DNA of 64,000 nt from Numidum massiliense (GCF_001375555.1 NZ_CTDZ01000009.1:2535758-2599757); one strand, 5' to 3'. Shown: positions 44,451 through 54,762, counted from the stretch's first letter. The notes: generated by a model not told the origin, from the sequence alone. Translations and numbers: made by a program.

Positions 44451-47400
44451 CTACTGCCGCCGGACGTCCACTAAAAATGTTTTGATTTCGTACGGAGTTA
44501 ACGTGCAGTGAATGACGTCGCCTTCGTGCCGTTCGCCTTGCGGCTGTTCCATTAAATCGCACGCCTGCCACGAGCGAATACGTAAGTCACTCGTTATCTC
44601 CACTTTACCGCGGCTCCCGGAAAAATCGTGCACGCGCAACACAATTTGTTCGCGATCCTCTGCTTTTTTTACTGCGTCGACCATGACGTACGGCGAAGAT
44701 ACGCGGAACAAAGACAGCTCAGGCGCAGTCGAATGTCCAGTCACAACCGTTAAAGGGTTATTTAAGCACCACGCTTCGTACACCGTGTTTCCTTCCAGCC
44801 AATCGCCTTTGTGCGGCAGTAGCGCATACGTGAATACGTGTTCTCCTTGATCCGCCTCTGTATCCGGATGAATCGCCGACTTCAACAGCGAGAGGCGCAA
44901 CACGTTGTCTTTAATGTCATACCCGTACTTACAGTCGTTGAGCAAGCTGACACCGTATCCGCGTTCGGACAAATCCGCCCACTGGTGCCCTACCGACTCA
45001 AAGCGGGCGTAATCCCAGCTCGTATTCCAGTGAGTCGGACGTTTCACGTTGCCGAATTGAATGTCGTACGTCGCCTCCGTCGCGCGGATGTCGACGGGAA
45101 AAGCGACTTTGAGTAAACGTTGCCGCTCCTGCCAATCAATGTTGGTGGCAAAGTCGATGCGGCGGCTGTCAGCGTACAATATCATGTCCTGCGCGATGGA
45201 GGAGTCGCCATACACCCACTCGAAGCGAACGACCGCCCGCAATTGGCCGTTTTCCACGACGCGGCGCGCACGGAGGTCGACGACTTCGTTCATTTTTTGC
45301 TGATAAAAAATATCGATATCCCACGCGTCGAAGGCGAGCGGTTTGTCTTCAAACACTTGCAACACGTTACCGCGCGCTCCCACAGGCAAGACGTCTCGCG
45401 CACTCTCGCGGTCATAAAGTTTCACGAGTTGCCCCTGATCGTTCCACTCGATGGCATAGTACGGCGTATCGATCCCGTTCTCCCAGACAACGAACGGCGT
45501 CGTTGTCCCTTCTACCGCTCGCTTACCGCCGACTTCCTCTGCACACTTGCCGTCAGCTTCTGCTACTCGCTTGCCATCGGCTTCTGCTTCCCCGCGGCCA
45601 CCAGCTTCTATCGCTACTACTGGTTTGCCTCTGCCAGCGGCGCTCGACTCGCTATCCCGTCGCGCGATTGACTCGCCCGACGTGCTATCAGCTACCGCGA
45701 CACTTACAGCCGATTTAAACGTCAGCGTCGAATACCCCATCGGCGGCAATTCACCCGTGCGCACGAGCCAGTAGTCGTCACAGTAGTCGGCTACAAGCGG
45801 TTTGCCGGCGGCGTCAAACCAGCTGCCGGCGCGATCCATCTCCGCGGAAGCCGGAATTTTTACAATATGTTGTCGCGGCCACGGCGCGGAGTTAAATACC
45901 GTTACTCGAGAAGTTTCCGGTTCAGTCTCCCCTTCGGCCATCAGTAACTGTGCCGCTTCTTGCCACGCGGTGCGGCCGAGGCGTTCTGCTTCCGCATACT
46001 CCACAACACTGTCTTCGTACACTTCGCGAATCGACGAGCCGGGGATAATGTCGTGAAACTGGTTGCGGAGAATGATTTTCCAGCCGTCGTTCAGCTCGCC
46101 TTGCCGGTACGATGTCCAGTCCGAACGGAGCACGCTCGCTAGTACGCCCAGCCATTCGCTCTCGCGGTAAAGCAGTTCTAGCTTCCGGTTCATCCGCTTG
46201 TTGTACGCTTGGCTCGTATACGTACCGCGGTGGTATTCCAGGTAAAGCTCACCGTCCCACGTATGGACATAGCTCGACGTGTTCGCCACCCGCTCGTGCA
46301 AACGAGCGAAAAATTCCCCCGCCGTCCCGGTCTTCGTGTGCGGTAAGCCCGGCAACTCGTCCATGCGCCGCCGCATTTCCAACATGTCGCGGTTGACGCC
46401 CCCGCCGCCGTCACCGTAACCGTAGGAAAGTAAAAGCTCTTGGTTCACTTCTTTGTCGCGATACGCCTCCCAAATGCCTTGCACCGTTTTCGGCGTCACT
46501 TTTCCGTTGTAAGTATAAAACCACGATCCTGGCTCTGACCACGGTTCAGGCGTCGTAATGAAGTGAGTGAGTACTTCAGACCCGTCAATGCCGCGCCACT
46601 TAAACGTGTCGTGTGGCATGCGGTTGTATTGGTTCCAACTAATTTTCGTCGTCATGAATGTGTCGATACCCGATTTACGCAAAATTTGCGGTAGCGCCCA
46701 GCTGTAGCCGAACACGTCGGGCAGCCATAAATAGCGGCACTCCGAACCAAACTCTTCGCGGAAAAAACGCGTGCCAAACAGCAATTGCCGGACGAGTGAT
46801 TCGCCGGACGGCAAGTTGCAGTCCGCTTCCACCCACATACCACCTGCCGCTTCCCAGCGCCCTTCCCGCACCCGCTCTTTAATTTCCGCGTACAGTTCCG
46901 GGTAATCTGTTTTTAAGTAGTCGTACAACTGTGGTTGCGTTTGTAAAAAGACGTACTCGGGATAGCGTTCCATCAACCGCATGACCGTCGAAAACGACCG
47001 CGCCGACTTTTCCCGCGTATGCTTGAGTCGCCACAGCCAAGCGACATCGATGTGCGTATGGCCGATGCAGTGCACCGTAACCGGATGATGTTTTTCGATT
47101 TTCCTTAATTCGCTCCTAAGCACATGCCGTGCCTCTTGGACACTCTCATAAAATGTTTCTGAGCCCGGCCGCGACCAGTCGAGGCAATGGAACGCCTTGT
47201 TTAATGCACTGAGCATCAAGGCGCGCTCGGCCATTTGCTCCGGCAACTCTTTTACCGCTTCAGAGACGGCGCGCGCCGTGTAAAATAAATCATCGGCGAC
47301 CGGATCTAACCACGCGAGCGCAGCGCGTTTAATTTCGTGGGTTTGTTCTTTCCGTTCACCACCGCCTTCGAGCCCCGACCACAAGCGGAAGGCGAGTGCG

Positions 47401-47792
47401 ACCGATTCGCCAGTTGCGCTTGTAGGAAAAAACACTTCTTGGTGGTTCGAGTCGACCCCTTGATACGGTTTACCGTTCAAAAACAGCAGCGATTCAAACC
47501 CTGAATTATTGCCCGCACCCGTTAACCCAAAATCGAACAACCCGACGACCTGTTTCCCCGACCAAGCAGCGGGAAGATGGACGTCAGCAGTCAACCAAAC
47601 GTATTTGTCGCGTCCTTTCCACTGCTCGCCGACAGCCATTGTCCCCCACTCCGCTGTTTGGGGCGGGTAACTGTCAATCGCCTGTGTCCCGTCTTCCGTA
47701 CAGCGAAACGCCGGGATCTCGATCATTTCTCGGTAACGGTACGGTGACAACTCGTTAATGCGCGCCGCCAGTTTATTTTCCGTTAAAAACAT
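44451..47792 (-). CDS. Alpha-mannosidase (GH38)
   Basis: A 1113-residue cytoplasmic glycoside hydrolase family 38 enzyme; no signal peptide. The catalytic barrel begins with HCIGHTHIDVAWLWRLKHTRE (zinc His and Asp, near residue 245), and the nucleophile Asp is in LWLPDVFGYSWALPQIL. The middle three-helix bundle and C-terminal beta domains are present. A 60-residue Glu/Ala/Gly-rich stretch near 735-795, built from 24-base repeats, interrupts the beta part. The N-terminal 250 residues form the long Golgi/lysosomal-like entry domain seen in bacterial GH38 of the ManA/SpGH38 kind. The ATG follows AGGAGG. It is the last gene of the mannoside operon; a tail fragment of a second copy lies at 41066-41150. 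Confidence 0.92.
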   Translation of the reverse strand: MFLTENKLAARINELSPYRYREMIEIPAFRCTEDGTQAIDSYPPQTAEWGTMAVGEQWKGRDKYVWLTADVHLPAAWSGKQVVGLFDFGLTGAGNNSGFESLLFLNGKPYQGVDSNHQEVFFPTSATGESVALAFRLWSGLEGGGERKEQTHEIKRAALAWLDPVADDLFYTARAVSEAVKELPEQMAERALMLSALNKAFHCLDWSRPGSETFYESVQEARHVLRSELRKIEKHHPVTVHCIGHTHIDVAWLWRLKHTREKSARSFSTVMRLMERYPEYVFLQTQPQLYDYLKTDYPELYAEIKERVREGRWEAAGGMWVEADCNLPSGESLVRQLLFGTRFFREEFGSECRYLWLPDVFGYSWALPQILRKSGIDTFMTTKISWNQYNRMPHDTFKWRGIDGSEVLTHFITTPEPWSEPGSWFYTYNGKVTPKTVQGIWEAYRDKEVNQELLLSYGYGDGGGGVNRDMLEMRRRMDELPGLPHTKTGTAGEFFARLHERVANTSSYVHTWDGELYLEYHRGTYTSQAYNKRMNRKLELLYRESEWLGVLASVLRSDWTSYRQGELNDGWKIILRNQFHDIIPGSSIREVYEDSVVEYAEAERLGRTAWQEAAQLLMAEGETEPETSRVTVFNSAPWPRQHIVKIPASAEMDRAGSWFDAAGKPLVADYCDDYWLVRTGELPPMGYSTLTFKSAVSVAVADSTSGESIARRDSESSAAGRGKPVVAIEAGGRGEAEADGKRVAEADGKCAEEVGGKRAVEGTTTPFVVWENGIDTPYYAIEWNDQGQLVKLYDRESARDVLPVGARGNVLQVFEDKPLAFDAWDIDIFYQQKMNEVVDLRARRVVENGQLRAVVRFEWVYGDSSIAQDMILYADSRRIDFATNIDWQERQRLLKVAFPVDIRATEATYDIQFGNVKRPTHWNTSWDYARFESVGHQWADLSERGYGVSLLNDCKYGYDIKDNVLRLSLLKSAIHPDTEADQGEHVFTYALLPHKGDWLEGNTVYEAWCLNNPLTVVTGHSTAPELSLFRVSSPYVMVDAVKKAEDREQIVLRVHDFSGSRGKVEITSDLRIRSWQACDLMEQPQGERHEGDVIHCTLTPYEIKTFLVDVRRQ
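45517..45612. repeat. 24-bp in-frame tandem repeat (4 units)
   Basis: Four imperfect 24-base units code for (E/A)-x-(A/V)-(D/G)-GK repeats such as EADGKRVAEADGKCAE inside the first GH38 enzyme. Frame is kept. Confidence 0.8.
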
Positions 47793-47913
47793 GTTCGCCC
47801 TCCTAACGAATATATGCGCTCCTCGTCACTATGACTTCTCCCAAGTGGATCTCAATCGACAACCCGTCATTCTTTCTGTGTCTCTCTCGTTTACGAGTAC
47901 CTTGTCAACTTTA

Positions 47914-50808
47914 TCAGCCCCGCCGACTCACACTTAATGTCACAATTTCATGGCCACCCACAACCGTCCGTACCGTGTGTTCCGCTTGTTCTGCGTGTTC
48001 CGCCAAGGAGAGCTCTTCCAGCCGCTGTTCGAGAATGTTACTTTTGTACCACTTATGCACGGCAAACGGCACGCAGACGTCGAGCTGCTGCTTTGCCTGT
48101 CCCATGTTAAACCAGCGCAAAATGACGTCCCCCGTCTCTTCCGCCACTTTTAGAGTCGAGTGGGCTACTGTCGTCACCCCTTCGTTAGTCGTATCCCCTT
48201 CGTTAATCGTATCCGCTTCGTTAGTCGTCACTCCTCCGCTCGCACCGTCCCACGCCACAAACGCGTGAACGGATGGCAACGAGCCGCCCTGTAATTTGAG
48301 CTGCTCACTGCTCCACGGTATCTGGAATTGGTAGGCGTCCACATACGCGCCAGAAGTTAGCCCGTCACCTTGGTGGGGGATCATTTGCACTTCCACCGTA
48401 TGTTCACCTAAGCATTGCGCCTCTGGCGTCGGGAATACGCCCCAGTCGCCCATCTCTCCGACACTGCGCAGTAGCGTTACCGCTATCGTGTTTCGCCCAT
48501 CGCGCAATATTTCATATTCATTCAAGCCTTTATTCGCAATTGTTAAGCCGGCTGCTCCGTCATTGATACTGACGAATGCTTGCTGGTGCTGGCAGTTGCT
48601 CGGGTTTTTCCATCCTGGCGCCGGCGTGTTGTCACGGCGTGCCACTTCGAAAATCGAATCAGCCTCGTGTTGGTCCGCCACTAAATCGGTCGGGAAAAGC
48701 ATGCGCAGGCGATGGTCTTTCGCCTTGTTGTCAAAAGAAGCCTGCACGGTGACACCGCGCCCGCTTTTCTCCAAACTGACGCGTGTAACTATCGTTAGCG
48801 GCACCGTCTCCTCGGCTCGCTGTGCTTTCCGCTCAGTAAACCAGACGTATGCTTCTTGCTCCCGCCGCAACTCCTCATTAGCACTCACCGGAATGTCTAG
48901 CTGATGGCGGATTTCCACTGTGGCGCGGTATGGCTTGTCTTCGACGACGCATATGTCCGCTGGCAGGCCTTTCGTCGTTAGCGCTACGTCGCCGTCTGGC
49001 TGTTTAAACATATACTCGTTGCCGATGTCGCCAACATCTTCGTACACACACAAGTCGCGAAATGTATGACCACCCGCTTTTTCCGTCACCGCAAGCGAGC
49101 CATCTGCGGCAATGTCGACGCGTACGTACGCATTTTCCAGCCTGCGCTCATTCTTGAGTAGCGTTTGTGCTTGTGCCGCGGTGAGTTCGTCTTCCTGCTG
49201 CTGTAACACAACCGTCGCTGCCCCGTTCACGACTGCCGAATCCGTGTCGCTCGTAGACTTCCGTCCTCGTACCCACGTGTACACAGCATAGCCGAATGCC
49301 GGGATCTCTGTCGCACCGAAAGTGAGTCGGACGCGGCGCGCCATGTACGGCTGGCGAAACTTGTCGTCCGGTAAATCGTAACCGAACTGCACGCCTAAAT
49401 CGTCGACAGTGCACGCGACAGTACGCCCTTGCACATCGATCAGCTGCCACTCCGCTAAACTGAGCGCTTGCAGCCGCCGCTGCATCTCATCCGTGGCATA
49501 TCCTTCGCTAAAGTAAATGCGCTTCACGTCGAGTTGCACTGTCACCGTCCCGCTCTTTTGCCACGCACTCGTATTGAACACGGCGAATGGTAAGACGTCT
49601 TCGCCCCTCGTAGCGAAGCTACGCGTGTCGATCTTGCCGCCGATCTTTCGCAAACTGTCGGCAACGATCGCTTCGCCGACGTGCCTACTTTTATCGAAAC
49701 GCGTCACCATTTCCCGGTGCACTTCGTCGACGCTACAGCCACAAATACTGTCGTGCGGATGATTTTGCATGAGCGTCTTCCACGCATACGCGAATAAGTG
49801 GTGCGGATACGTTTCCCCGGTAACGTAAGCGCACGCGGCGAGCGGTTCCGCCACTTTTTCTAAGAGCGTCTGTCCGCGTTGGTTCAGCTGTTTCAAATAA
49901 ATGCGCGACGATGCCGTGTTCACTAACGTCGACCAGCCGTCTGTGCGCTGGCTCCGCAATTCTCCTTGGACGACCTTTAAATCTTGCGGCAGCTCTCGCT
50001 TCACTTCCCGGACGTAGTCGGCGAAATTGGAGTGGATAAAAGTGACGTCTGGGGCGACCTTTTGCGCCACGCGGATCGCCGTCGACAAATCCGTCTGCAC
50101 CGGTTGATGGTCACAGCCGTTCATAAATAACAGCTGGTTCGTCGCCGCATACTTGCGTGCGTCAGCTAATTTTTGCGTCCAAAAAGCGTGCGCCTCCTCC
50201 TCGTCAACCGGTACTTCGTTGCCGTTAGAATACCAGTTGGCAAACAAAATTCCTAACACCGACGAGCCATCCGGCGACTGCCACACCATCTCGGAAAAAG
50301 GTGACTCGTAACTGTCGCTGTCAGTGACAGTGTTGTTAAAGCCAGTCGGCTTCACCCCGCGACCAAAGACGGCAGTGTCGATACCAGCCTGCTGTAGCAG
50401 TTGCGCTGCCTGTCCCATGTTCCCGAACGAATCGGGAAAGTAACCGAGTTTAGAAATAGCGCCGTACGACTTCGCGTCGCGGTGCCCGTAGAGCAAGTTG
50501 CGTACGTTCGCCTCACTACTCGTGAGAAACTCGTCTTGCAACACGTACCACGGCCCGATATGAATCCTGCCCGCGCGGATGAACGCAGCGAGTGTTTCTC
50601 GCATTTCTGGACGAACTTGTAAGTAGTCTTCCAACATAATCGTCTGGCCGTCGAGGTGAAAGCTCCTATATTCCGGATCTGCCGCGAGTGTCTCTAGTAA
50701 ACGATCCATGAGTGCCACGAGGCGTACGTGATGTTTTTCATACGGCAAATACCACTCGCGATCCCAATGCGTGTGTGAAATAATGTGTGCAATCGTCTGT
50801 TGTGACAT
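47914..50808 (-). CDS. Alpha-mannosidase/mannosylglycerate hydrolase-like (GH38)
   Basis: A 964-residue GH38 enzyme of the shorter MngB type: the catalytic barrel starts at once with HIISHTHWDREWYLPYEKHH (residues 8-27), and LGYFPDSFGNMGQAAQLLQQ holds the nucleophile Asp. A second conserved site is AWKTLMQNHPHDSICGCSVDEVHREM. It would release mannose (or 6-phosphomannose) from alpha-mannosides or 2-O-mannosylglycerate in the cytoplasm. An in-frame repeat of 18 bases adds TTNEADTINEGDTTNEGV near residue 865. It lies upstream of the larger GH38 gene, same strand, 121 bases apart. Confidence 0.92.
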   Translation of the reverse strand: MSQQTIAHIISHTHWDREWYLPYEKHHVRLVALMDRLLETLAADPEYRSFHLDGQTIMLEDYLQVRPEMRETLAAFIRAGRIHIGPWYVLQDEFLTSSEANVRNLLYGHRDAKSYGAISKLGYFPDSFGNMGQAAQLLQQAGIDTAVFGRGVKPTGFNNTVTDSDSYESPFSEMVWQSPDGSSVLGILFANWYSNGNEVPVDEEEAHAFWTQKLADARKYAATNQLLFMNGCDHQPVQTDLSTAIRVAQKVAPDVTFIHSNFADYVREVKRELPQDLKVVQGELRSQRTDGWSTLVNTASSRIYLKQLNQRGQTLLEKVAEPLAACAYVTGETYPHHLFAYAWKTLMQNHPHDSICGCSVDEVHREMVTRFDKSRHVGEAIVADSLRKIGGKIDTRSFATRGEDVLPFAVFNTSAWQKSGTVTVQLDVKRIYFSEGYATDEMQRRLQALSLAEWQLIDVQGRTVACTVDDLGVQFGYDLPDDKFRQPYMARRVRLTFGATEIPAFGYAVYTWVRGRKSTSDTDSAVVNGAATVVLQQQEDELTAAQAQTLLKNERRLENAYVRVDIAADGSLAVTEKAGGHTFRDLCVYEDVGDIGNEYMFKQPDGDVALTTKGLPADICVVEDKPYRATVEIRHQLDIPVSANEELRREQEAYVWFTERKAQRAEETVPLTIVTRVSLEKSGRGVTVQASFDNKAKDHRLRMLFPTDLVADQHEADSIFEVARRDNTPAPGWKNPSNCQHQQAFVSINDGAAGLTIANKGLNEYEILRDGRNTIAVTLLRSVGEMGDWGVFPTPEAQCLGEHTVEVQMIPHQGDGLTSGAYVDAYQFQIPWSSEQLKLQGGSLPSVHAFVAWDGASGGVTTNEADTINEGDTTNEGVTTVAHSTLKVAEETGDVILRWFNMGQAKQQLDVCVPFAVHKWYKSNILEQRLEELSLAEHAEQAEHTVRTVVGGHEIVTLSVSRRG
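48170..48241. repeat. 18-bp in-frame tandem repeat (4 units)
   Basis: Four units of an 18-base sequence (GTCGTATCCCCTTCGTTA and variants) code for Thr-Asn-Glu-Gly-Asp-Thr type repeats in the second GH38 enzyme, without shifting the frame. Confidence 0.85.
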
Positions 50809-50855
50809 GGAATAATAACCTCATTTCTGTTGGAATAGATCGAGTGGAAGAAGGA

Positions 50856-52232
50856 TTAAGAGGTGCCTTCGAGAGTTGCGACCGTCTCAATGTGAGCCGT
50901 CTGCGGGAACATGTCGACTGGTTGCACCTCTTGCACGGTATACCCGCGGTCAGCGAGAAAGCGCAAATCGCGTGCGAGCGTACTCGGCTGGCACGACACA
51001 TAAATGACGCGCGCTGGCCCCATGTCCGCTATTGCCGTCAGTAACCGCTCGTCACACCCTTTGCGCGGGGGGTCGACGACGACAACTTCCGGTCGTACGC
51101 CTTGTGCGTACCACCGCGGCATCAGTTCTTCTGCCTTCCCGACGGCGAACTGTACGTTCGCAATGCCGTTTAAGCGCGCGTTGCGCTTCGCATCGGCAAT
51201 CGCCGCGTCGACGATATCCATCGCCAGCACTTGCCGCGCGTGTTGCGCTAAAAATAAGCTGATCGTGCCGATGCCGCAGTAGGCGTCGACAACGGTTTCC
51301 TTGCCCGTCAAGGCAGCGGCGCGCAACACTTCGCGGTACAACACTTCTGTTTGCTGTGAATTAACTTGGAAAAAAGAGTGCGGCGAAATTGAAAAGCGTA
51401 TCCCGCCGATCGTGTCAGTAATCGTCTCGCGCCCCCACAACGTGCGGTTTTCCGTCCCTAACACGACACTCGTCCGCTTGCTGTTCACATTTTGCACGAG
51501 TGAGACGAGCTGGGGGAACTGTTCCCGCAAGGCGTGTATGAATAGTTTTTTCCGTGGTAACTGGGATCCCTTCGTCACGAGGACGATCATTAGCTCCCCC
51601 GTATGAACGCCAACTTTCGTGACGACGTGGCGCAACACGCCGCGGTGCTGCCGCTTATCGTAACCAGAAATCCCTAAATCGCGCGCGATGCGCTTGACCG
51701 TTTGCACGACTTCGTCACTCGTCTCGTGTTGCAGCAAACAGGCGTCCATGTCAACCATGCGGTGTGTCCCGCGAGCGTAAAAACCAGCTACGAGGCCGCC
51801 GTCCTGCTCGCCGAACGGAATTTGCGCCCTGTTGCGATAGCGCCACGGCTCGCGCATCCCGATCGTCGGGCGCACATCGATACCGTTAAATTTGCCGATC
51901 CGCTCGAGGCTGTCGTGGACGCGCGCCGTTTTGAGCTGAAGTTGCGCCTTGTACGAGAGGTGTTGCAGTTGACACCCACCGCACGCCTCGTAAACAGGGC
52001 ACGGCGGGCGCACCCGCGCCGCGCTCGCAGTGACAACTTCTACTAACTCTGCCCGTGCGAATGCGCGTTTCACTTCTATCACCCGAGCGACAACCGTCTC
52101 ACCTTCGATTCCCCCGGAAACGAAGACGGTAAACCCGTCCGTTTTACCGACGGCGTCGCCGCTTGACCCGTGGTCTGTTAGCTCGATTTCGATCGTTTGG
52201 CCTACTCGTAAAGGCTGTTTTCGCTCGGTCAT
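50856..52232 (-). CDS. rlmCD: 23S rRNA (uracil-5-)-methyltransferase
   Basis: A 458-residue TrmA/RlmD-family methyltransferase (Bacillus RlmCD type, methylating U747 and U1939). The TRAM domain is at residues 8-65. The Cys cluster for [4Fe-4S] is in PPCPVYEACGGCQLQHL. The SAM site is VVDAYCGIGTISLFLAQHA and the nucleophilic Cys in VIYVSCQPSTLARDL with VVDPPRKGCD before it. The ATG at 52232 follows AAGGAAG. It follows dgkB directly, the same order as in Bacillus, but sits inside a run of mannoside genes. Confidence 0.93.
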   Translation of the reverse strand: MTERKQPLRVGQTIEIELTDHGSSGDAVGKTDGFTVFVSGGIEGETVVARVIEVKRAFARAELVEVVTASAARVRPPCPVYEACGGCQLQHLSYKAQLQLKTARVHDSLERIGKFNGIDVRPTIGMREPWRYRNRAQIPFGEQDGGLVAGFYARGTHRMVDMDACLLQHETSDEVVQTVKRIARDLGISGYDKRQHRGVLRHVVTKVGVHTGELMIVLVTKGSQLPRKKLFIHALREQFPQLVSLVQNVNSKRTSVVLGTENRTLWGRETITDTIGGIRFSISPHSFFQVNSQQTEVLYREVLRAAALTGKETVVDAYCGIGTISLFLAQHARQVLAMDIVDAAIADAKRNARLNGIANVQFAVGKAEELMPRWYAQGVRPEVVVVDPPRKGCDERLLTAIADMGPARVIYVSCQPSTLARDLRFLADRGYTVQEVQPVDMFPQTAHIETVATLEGTS

Positions 52233-53192
52233 GAATAACTTCCTTTGGCACAATTAATTGAAAGTGATGGGACAGCACTTCGAATTCACACGGCAATTCG
52301 GAGCCTTGTTCACCGTCCAAGTTGATTAACACTTCATCTGGAGAAGTAATGCGTAATCGATTTGTTTTAAAATATCGCACCTGCGGATGATTGACGTGTT
52401 CCCCGCGCAACGTCATCCCCGCAATGCGTATAAATTCCGGTAAATTCACCTTTTTGACGACGATGACGTCGAATAGACCGTCACTCAAATCTGCCTCTGG
52501 CGCTAGTTTTTCAAAGCCGCCGACGGAACTGCTATTAGCGATAAGAAACAGCATAATCGTCTCTTCTATCGTCTCGTCATTCGTCTCGATCGTCACGCGA
52601 ATCGGGTGAATGGTAGGGATCTTTTCTAATCCTTTCGCGTAATAGGCGAGCTGGCCGATCACCGCCTTTAATTTACTCGGGACGTCGTATGTGACATCGG
52701 TCAGCCAACCGCCCCCAGCGATGTTAATAAAATACCTTTCGTTCATCCGACCAATATCGATCGGTAGCGTATACCCGTCCCCGATCACGCGACACGCTTC
52801 CCTCATATTGCGCGGAATGCCGATTGCCCGCGCGAAATCGTTCGTCGTCCCAGCTGGAATAATGCCGAGTTGCGGGCGTGTCGACATGCCGGCTAAGCCG
52901 TTGATCACTTCGTGAATCGTTCCGTCGCCCCCCGCCGCGATGACGACGTCGTACGCGCTGGCCGCCCGCGCCGCCGCGATCGCGTCACCTTCCCGTTTTG
53001 TCGCGTGACAGGACGTTTCCAACCCGCGACTTTCCAATCGATCGAGAATGCGATCGCGTCACCTTCCCGTTTTGTCGCGTGACAGGACGTTTCCAACCCG
53101 CGACTTTCCAATCGATCGAGAATGTCTGCTAGGTTGCGCCGCACATCTTCTTTCCCTGCTGTCGGATTATAAATTAGCCGTGCTCGTTTCAT
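52144..53192 (-). pseudogene. dgkB: Diacylglycerol kinase gene disrupted by 74-bp duplication
   Basis: A diacylglycerol/lipid kinase of the DAGK_cat family, returning diacylglycerol to the phospholipid cycle. From the ATG at 53192 (AGGTGAT before it) the protein reads MKRARLIYNPTAGKEDVRRN to TKREGDAIA, then an exact 74-base tandem duplication (52976-53123) shifts the frame and ends it about 50 residues later. The second copy restores the frame on the other side, where AASAYDVVIAAGGDGTIHEV (GGDGT motif) and the full C-terminal domain continue to 52144. Deleting one repeat yields an intact gene of about 324 residues. DgkB is essential in B. subtilis, so either another copy exists, the duplication is unstable or this is an assembly or sequencing error. 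The 3' end overlaps rlmCD by 89 bases. Confidence 0.9.
52976..53123. repeat. Exact 74-bp tandem duplication
   Basis: Bases 52976-53049 are repeated at 53050-53123 without a mismatch. The length is not a multiple of three. The unit starts GCGATCGCGTCACC and ends GATCGAGAAT. Confidence 0.97.
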
Positions 53193-53451
53193 ATAGTAAT
53201 CACCTGTCGTCGTTATTATATCCGTACCTTCCGGATATGGACGCCCTAAGCAAGGACTTCTATCCCCTAATAATAACAATGTTATTAGTAAAACGACAGG
53301 CGATATTGGCTAGCGACACTGGCAATAGCGCAGTGCATACCCCCTACCGATTAGGTTCGCAGACAGACTGCTAGGAGCTGCCTCTCCTTTCGCAGACAGA
53401 CGTAGAGTTGCGACACGCCTCAAGATACAACGCGCCAAGCAACGATGTCGT

Positions 53452-54762
53452 CTACTTGTAAAATCGCGCAAGTGGGCTGCCTTTCACGTAGTAGCCGTGC
53501 ATACTTAACACAAATTCGCTAAACATCGCGTTCGCCCAAGCAAACCATTCGCGTGTGAAGTGAGTCGGGTCATCGACGTGAAAGCCTTCGTGCATTAAAT
53601 GTGTCCCTGCATCTGTCCGCTGAAACGTCGCCAAAATGTCCTCGCGTTCGGCCTCGTCTGTCGCTGTCATCCCTTGCACGGCGAGGGCGATATGCCAAAT
53701 GTAGTGCGGCGGCGTATGCGGACTGCCGATGCCTCGCGCCACGTCTCCCGCGTAATAAAACGGGTTTTCCACACTTAGCAAAAAGCGGCGGGTGTTTAAG
53801 TAAATGGGATCGTCCGGTGTGACATAGCCGACATACGGCATGGCGAGCAAACTGGGGACGTTCGCATCGTCCATTAAATTGTAATTGCCGCGCCCGTCCG
53901 TCTCGTACGCGTAAATCGTGCCGAACTGCGGATGTTCCACCGTACCGTACCGTTTAATCCCCGCATCAATTTCCGCCGCTAACTGCCGCGCCTCTTCTGC
54001 TAGTACCGCATCGTGCCAAACGGTGTCAGCAATTTCTGCTGCATACGCGAGCGCGACGACAGCAAACATGTTGGCCGGAATTAAATAGCCGTACGTACAC
54101 GCATCGTCGCTCGGACGAAACGCCGACCACGTCATCCCCGTTTTAGCGACGAGCGGCCCTTTGCCGTCACGCGTCAGCGTATCGGAAGGACGAACGTTTT
54201 TTCGCTCGAAACGGTACGGCGACGACGCTTCGTGATCTTGCTCTGTCCGCCACAGCGCCACAATTTTGTGTACCGCGGCGCGGCACACGGCGTCTAAGTG
54301 AGCTGTCTGTCCTGTCGTTTGCCACAGTAAGTACGCCAGTTGAATCGGGTAACAGAGCGAGTCGATCTCGTACTTGCGCTCCCACACGAGTGGCGTCATA
54401 GCAGTCACATCGTCCTGAAACCCTTTGCCGTTAGCCGTCTCGTTAAAGGCGTTCGCATACGGGTCGTGTACGACGTACGCCATTTGTCGCCTGACGACTC
54501 CGGCGACGAGCGCCGCGATTTGTTCGTCTTGTGCGGCGAGGAGTAAGTAAGGACGCACTTGCGCCGCCGAATCTCGTAACCACATCGCCGGAATATCGCC
54601 CGTAATGACGAACGTCGTCCCGTCTTGTTGTGGTTGTAACGTCGTACGGTACGTATTCGTAAAACAGGCGGCAAACATTTTTGCCAGTTTCGTATCAGGT
54701 CCTACCTTTGCCGCAATGTCGTCGATGAGTGCCTGCATCACTGCGGGAATTTGTGTCGCCAA
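53452..54762 (-). CDS. Exo-alpha-1,6-mannosidase (GH125)
   Basis: A 436-residue (alpha/alpha)6-barrel enzyme of family GH125. Signatures are FVITGDIPAMWLRDSAAQVRP near residue 50, PYANAFNETANGKGFQDDVTAM, KYEIDSLCYPIQLAYLLW and MTWSAFRPSDDACTYGYLIPANM. GH125 removes alpha-1,6-mannose from N-glycan type mannosides. No signal peptide, so it acts in the cytoplasm with the GH38 enzymes. The TTG at 54762 has GGGAGG eight bases before it. It is third in the operon after the large glycosidase and the LacI regulator. Confidence 0.92.
   Translation of the reverse strand: MATQIPAVMQALIDDIAAKVGPDTKLAKMFAACFTNTYRTTLQPQQDGTTFVITGDIPAMWLRDSAAQVRPYLLLAAQDEQIAALVAGVVRRQMAYVVHDPYANAFNETANGKGFQDDVTAMTPLVWERKYEIDSLCYPIQLAYLLWQTTGQTAHLDAVCRAAVHKIVALWRTEQDHEASSPYRFERKNVRPSDTLTRDGKGPLVAKTGMTWSAFRPSDDACTYGYLIPANMFAVVALAYAAEIADTVWHDAVLAEEARQLAAEIDAGIKRYGTVEHPQFGTIYAYETDGRGNYNLMDDANVPSLLAMPYVGYVTPDDPIYLNTRRFLLSVENPFYYAGDVARGIGSPHTPPHYIWHIALAVQGMTATDEAEREDILATFQRTDAGTHLMHEGFHVDDPTHFTREWFAWANAMFSEFVLSMHGYYVKGSPLARFYK

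Noticed and set aside
45120-45671. Long plus-strand frame inside the GH38 gene
   Set aside because: Shadow of the repeat-rich GH38 coding sequence on the other strand.
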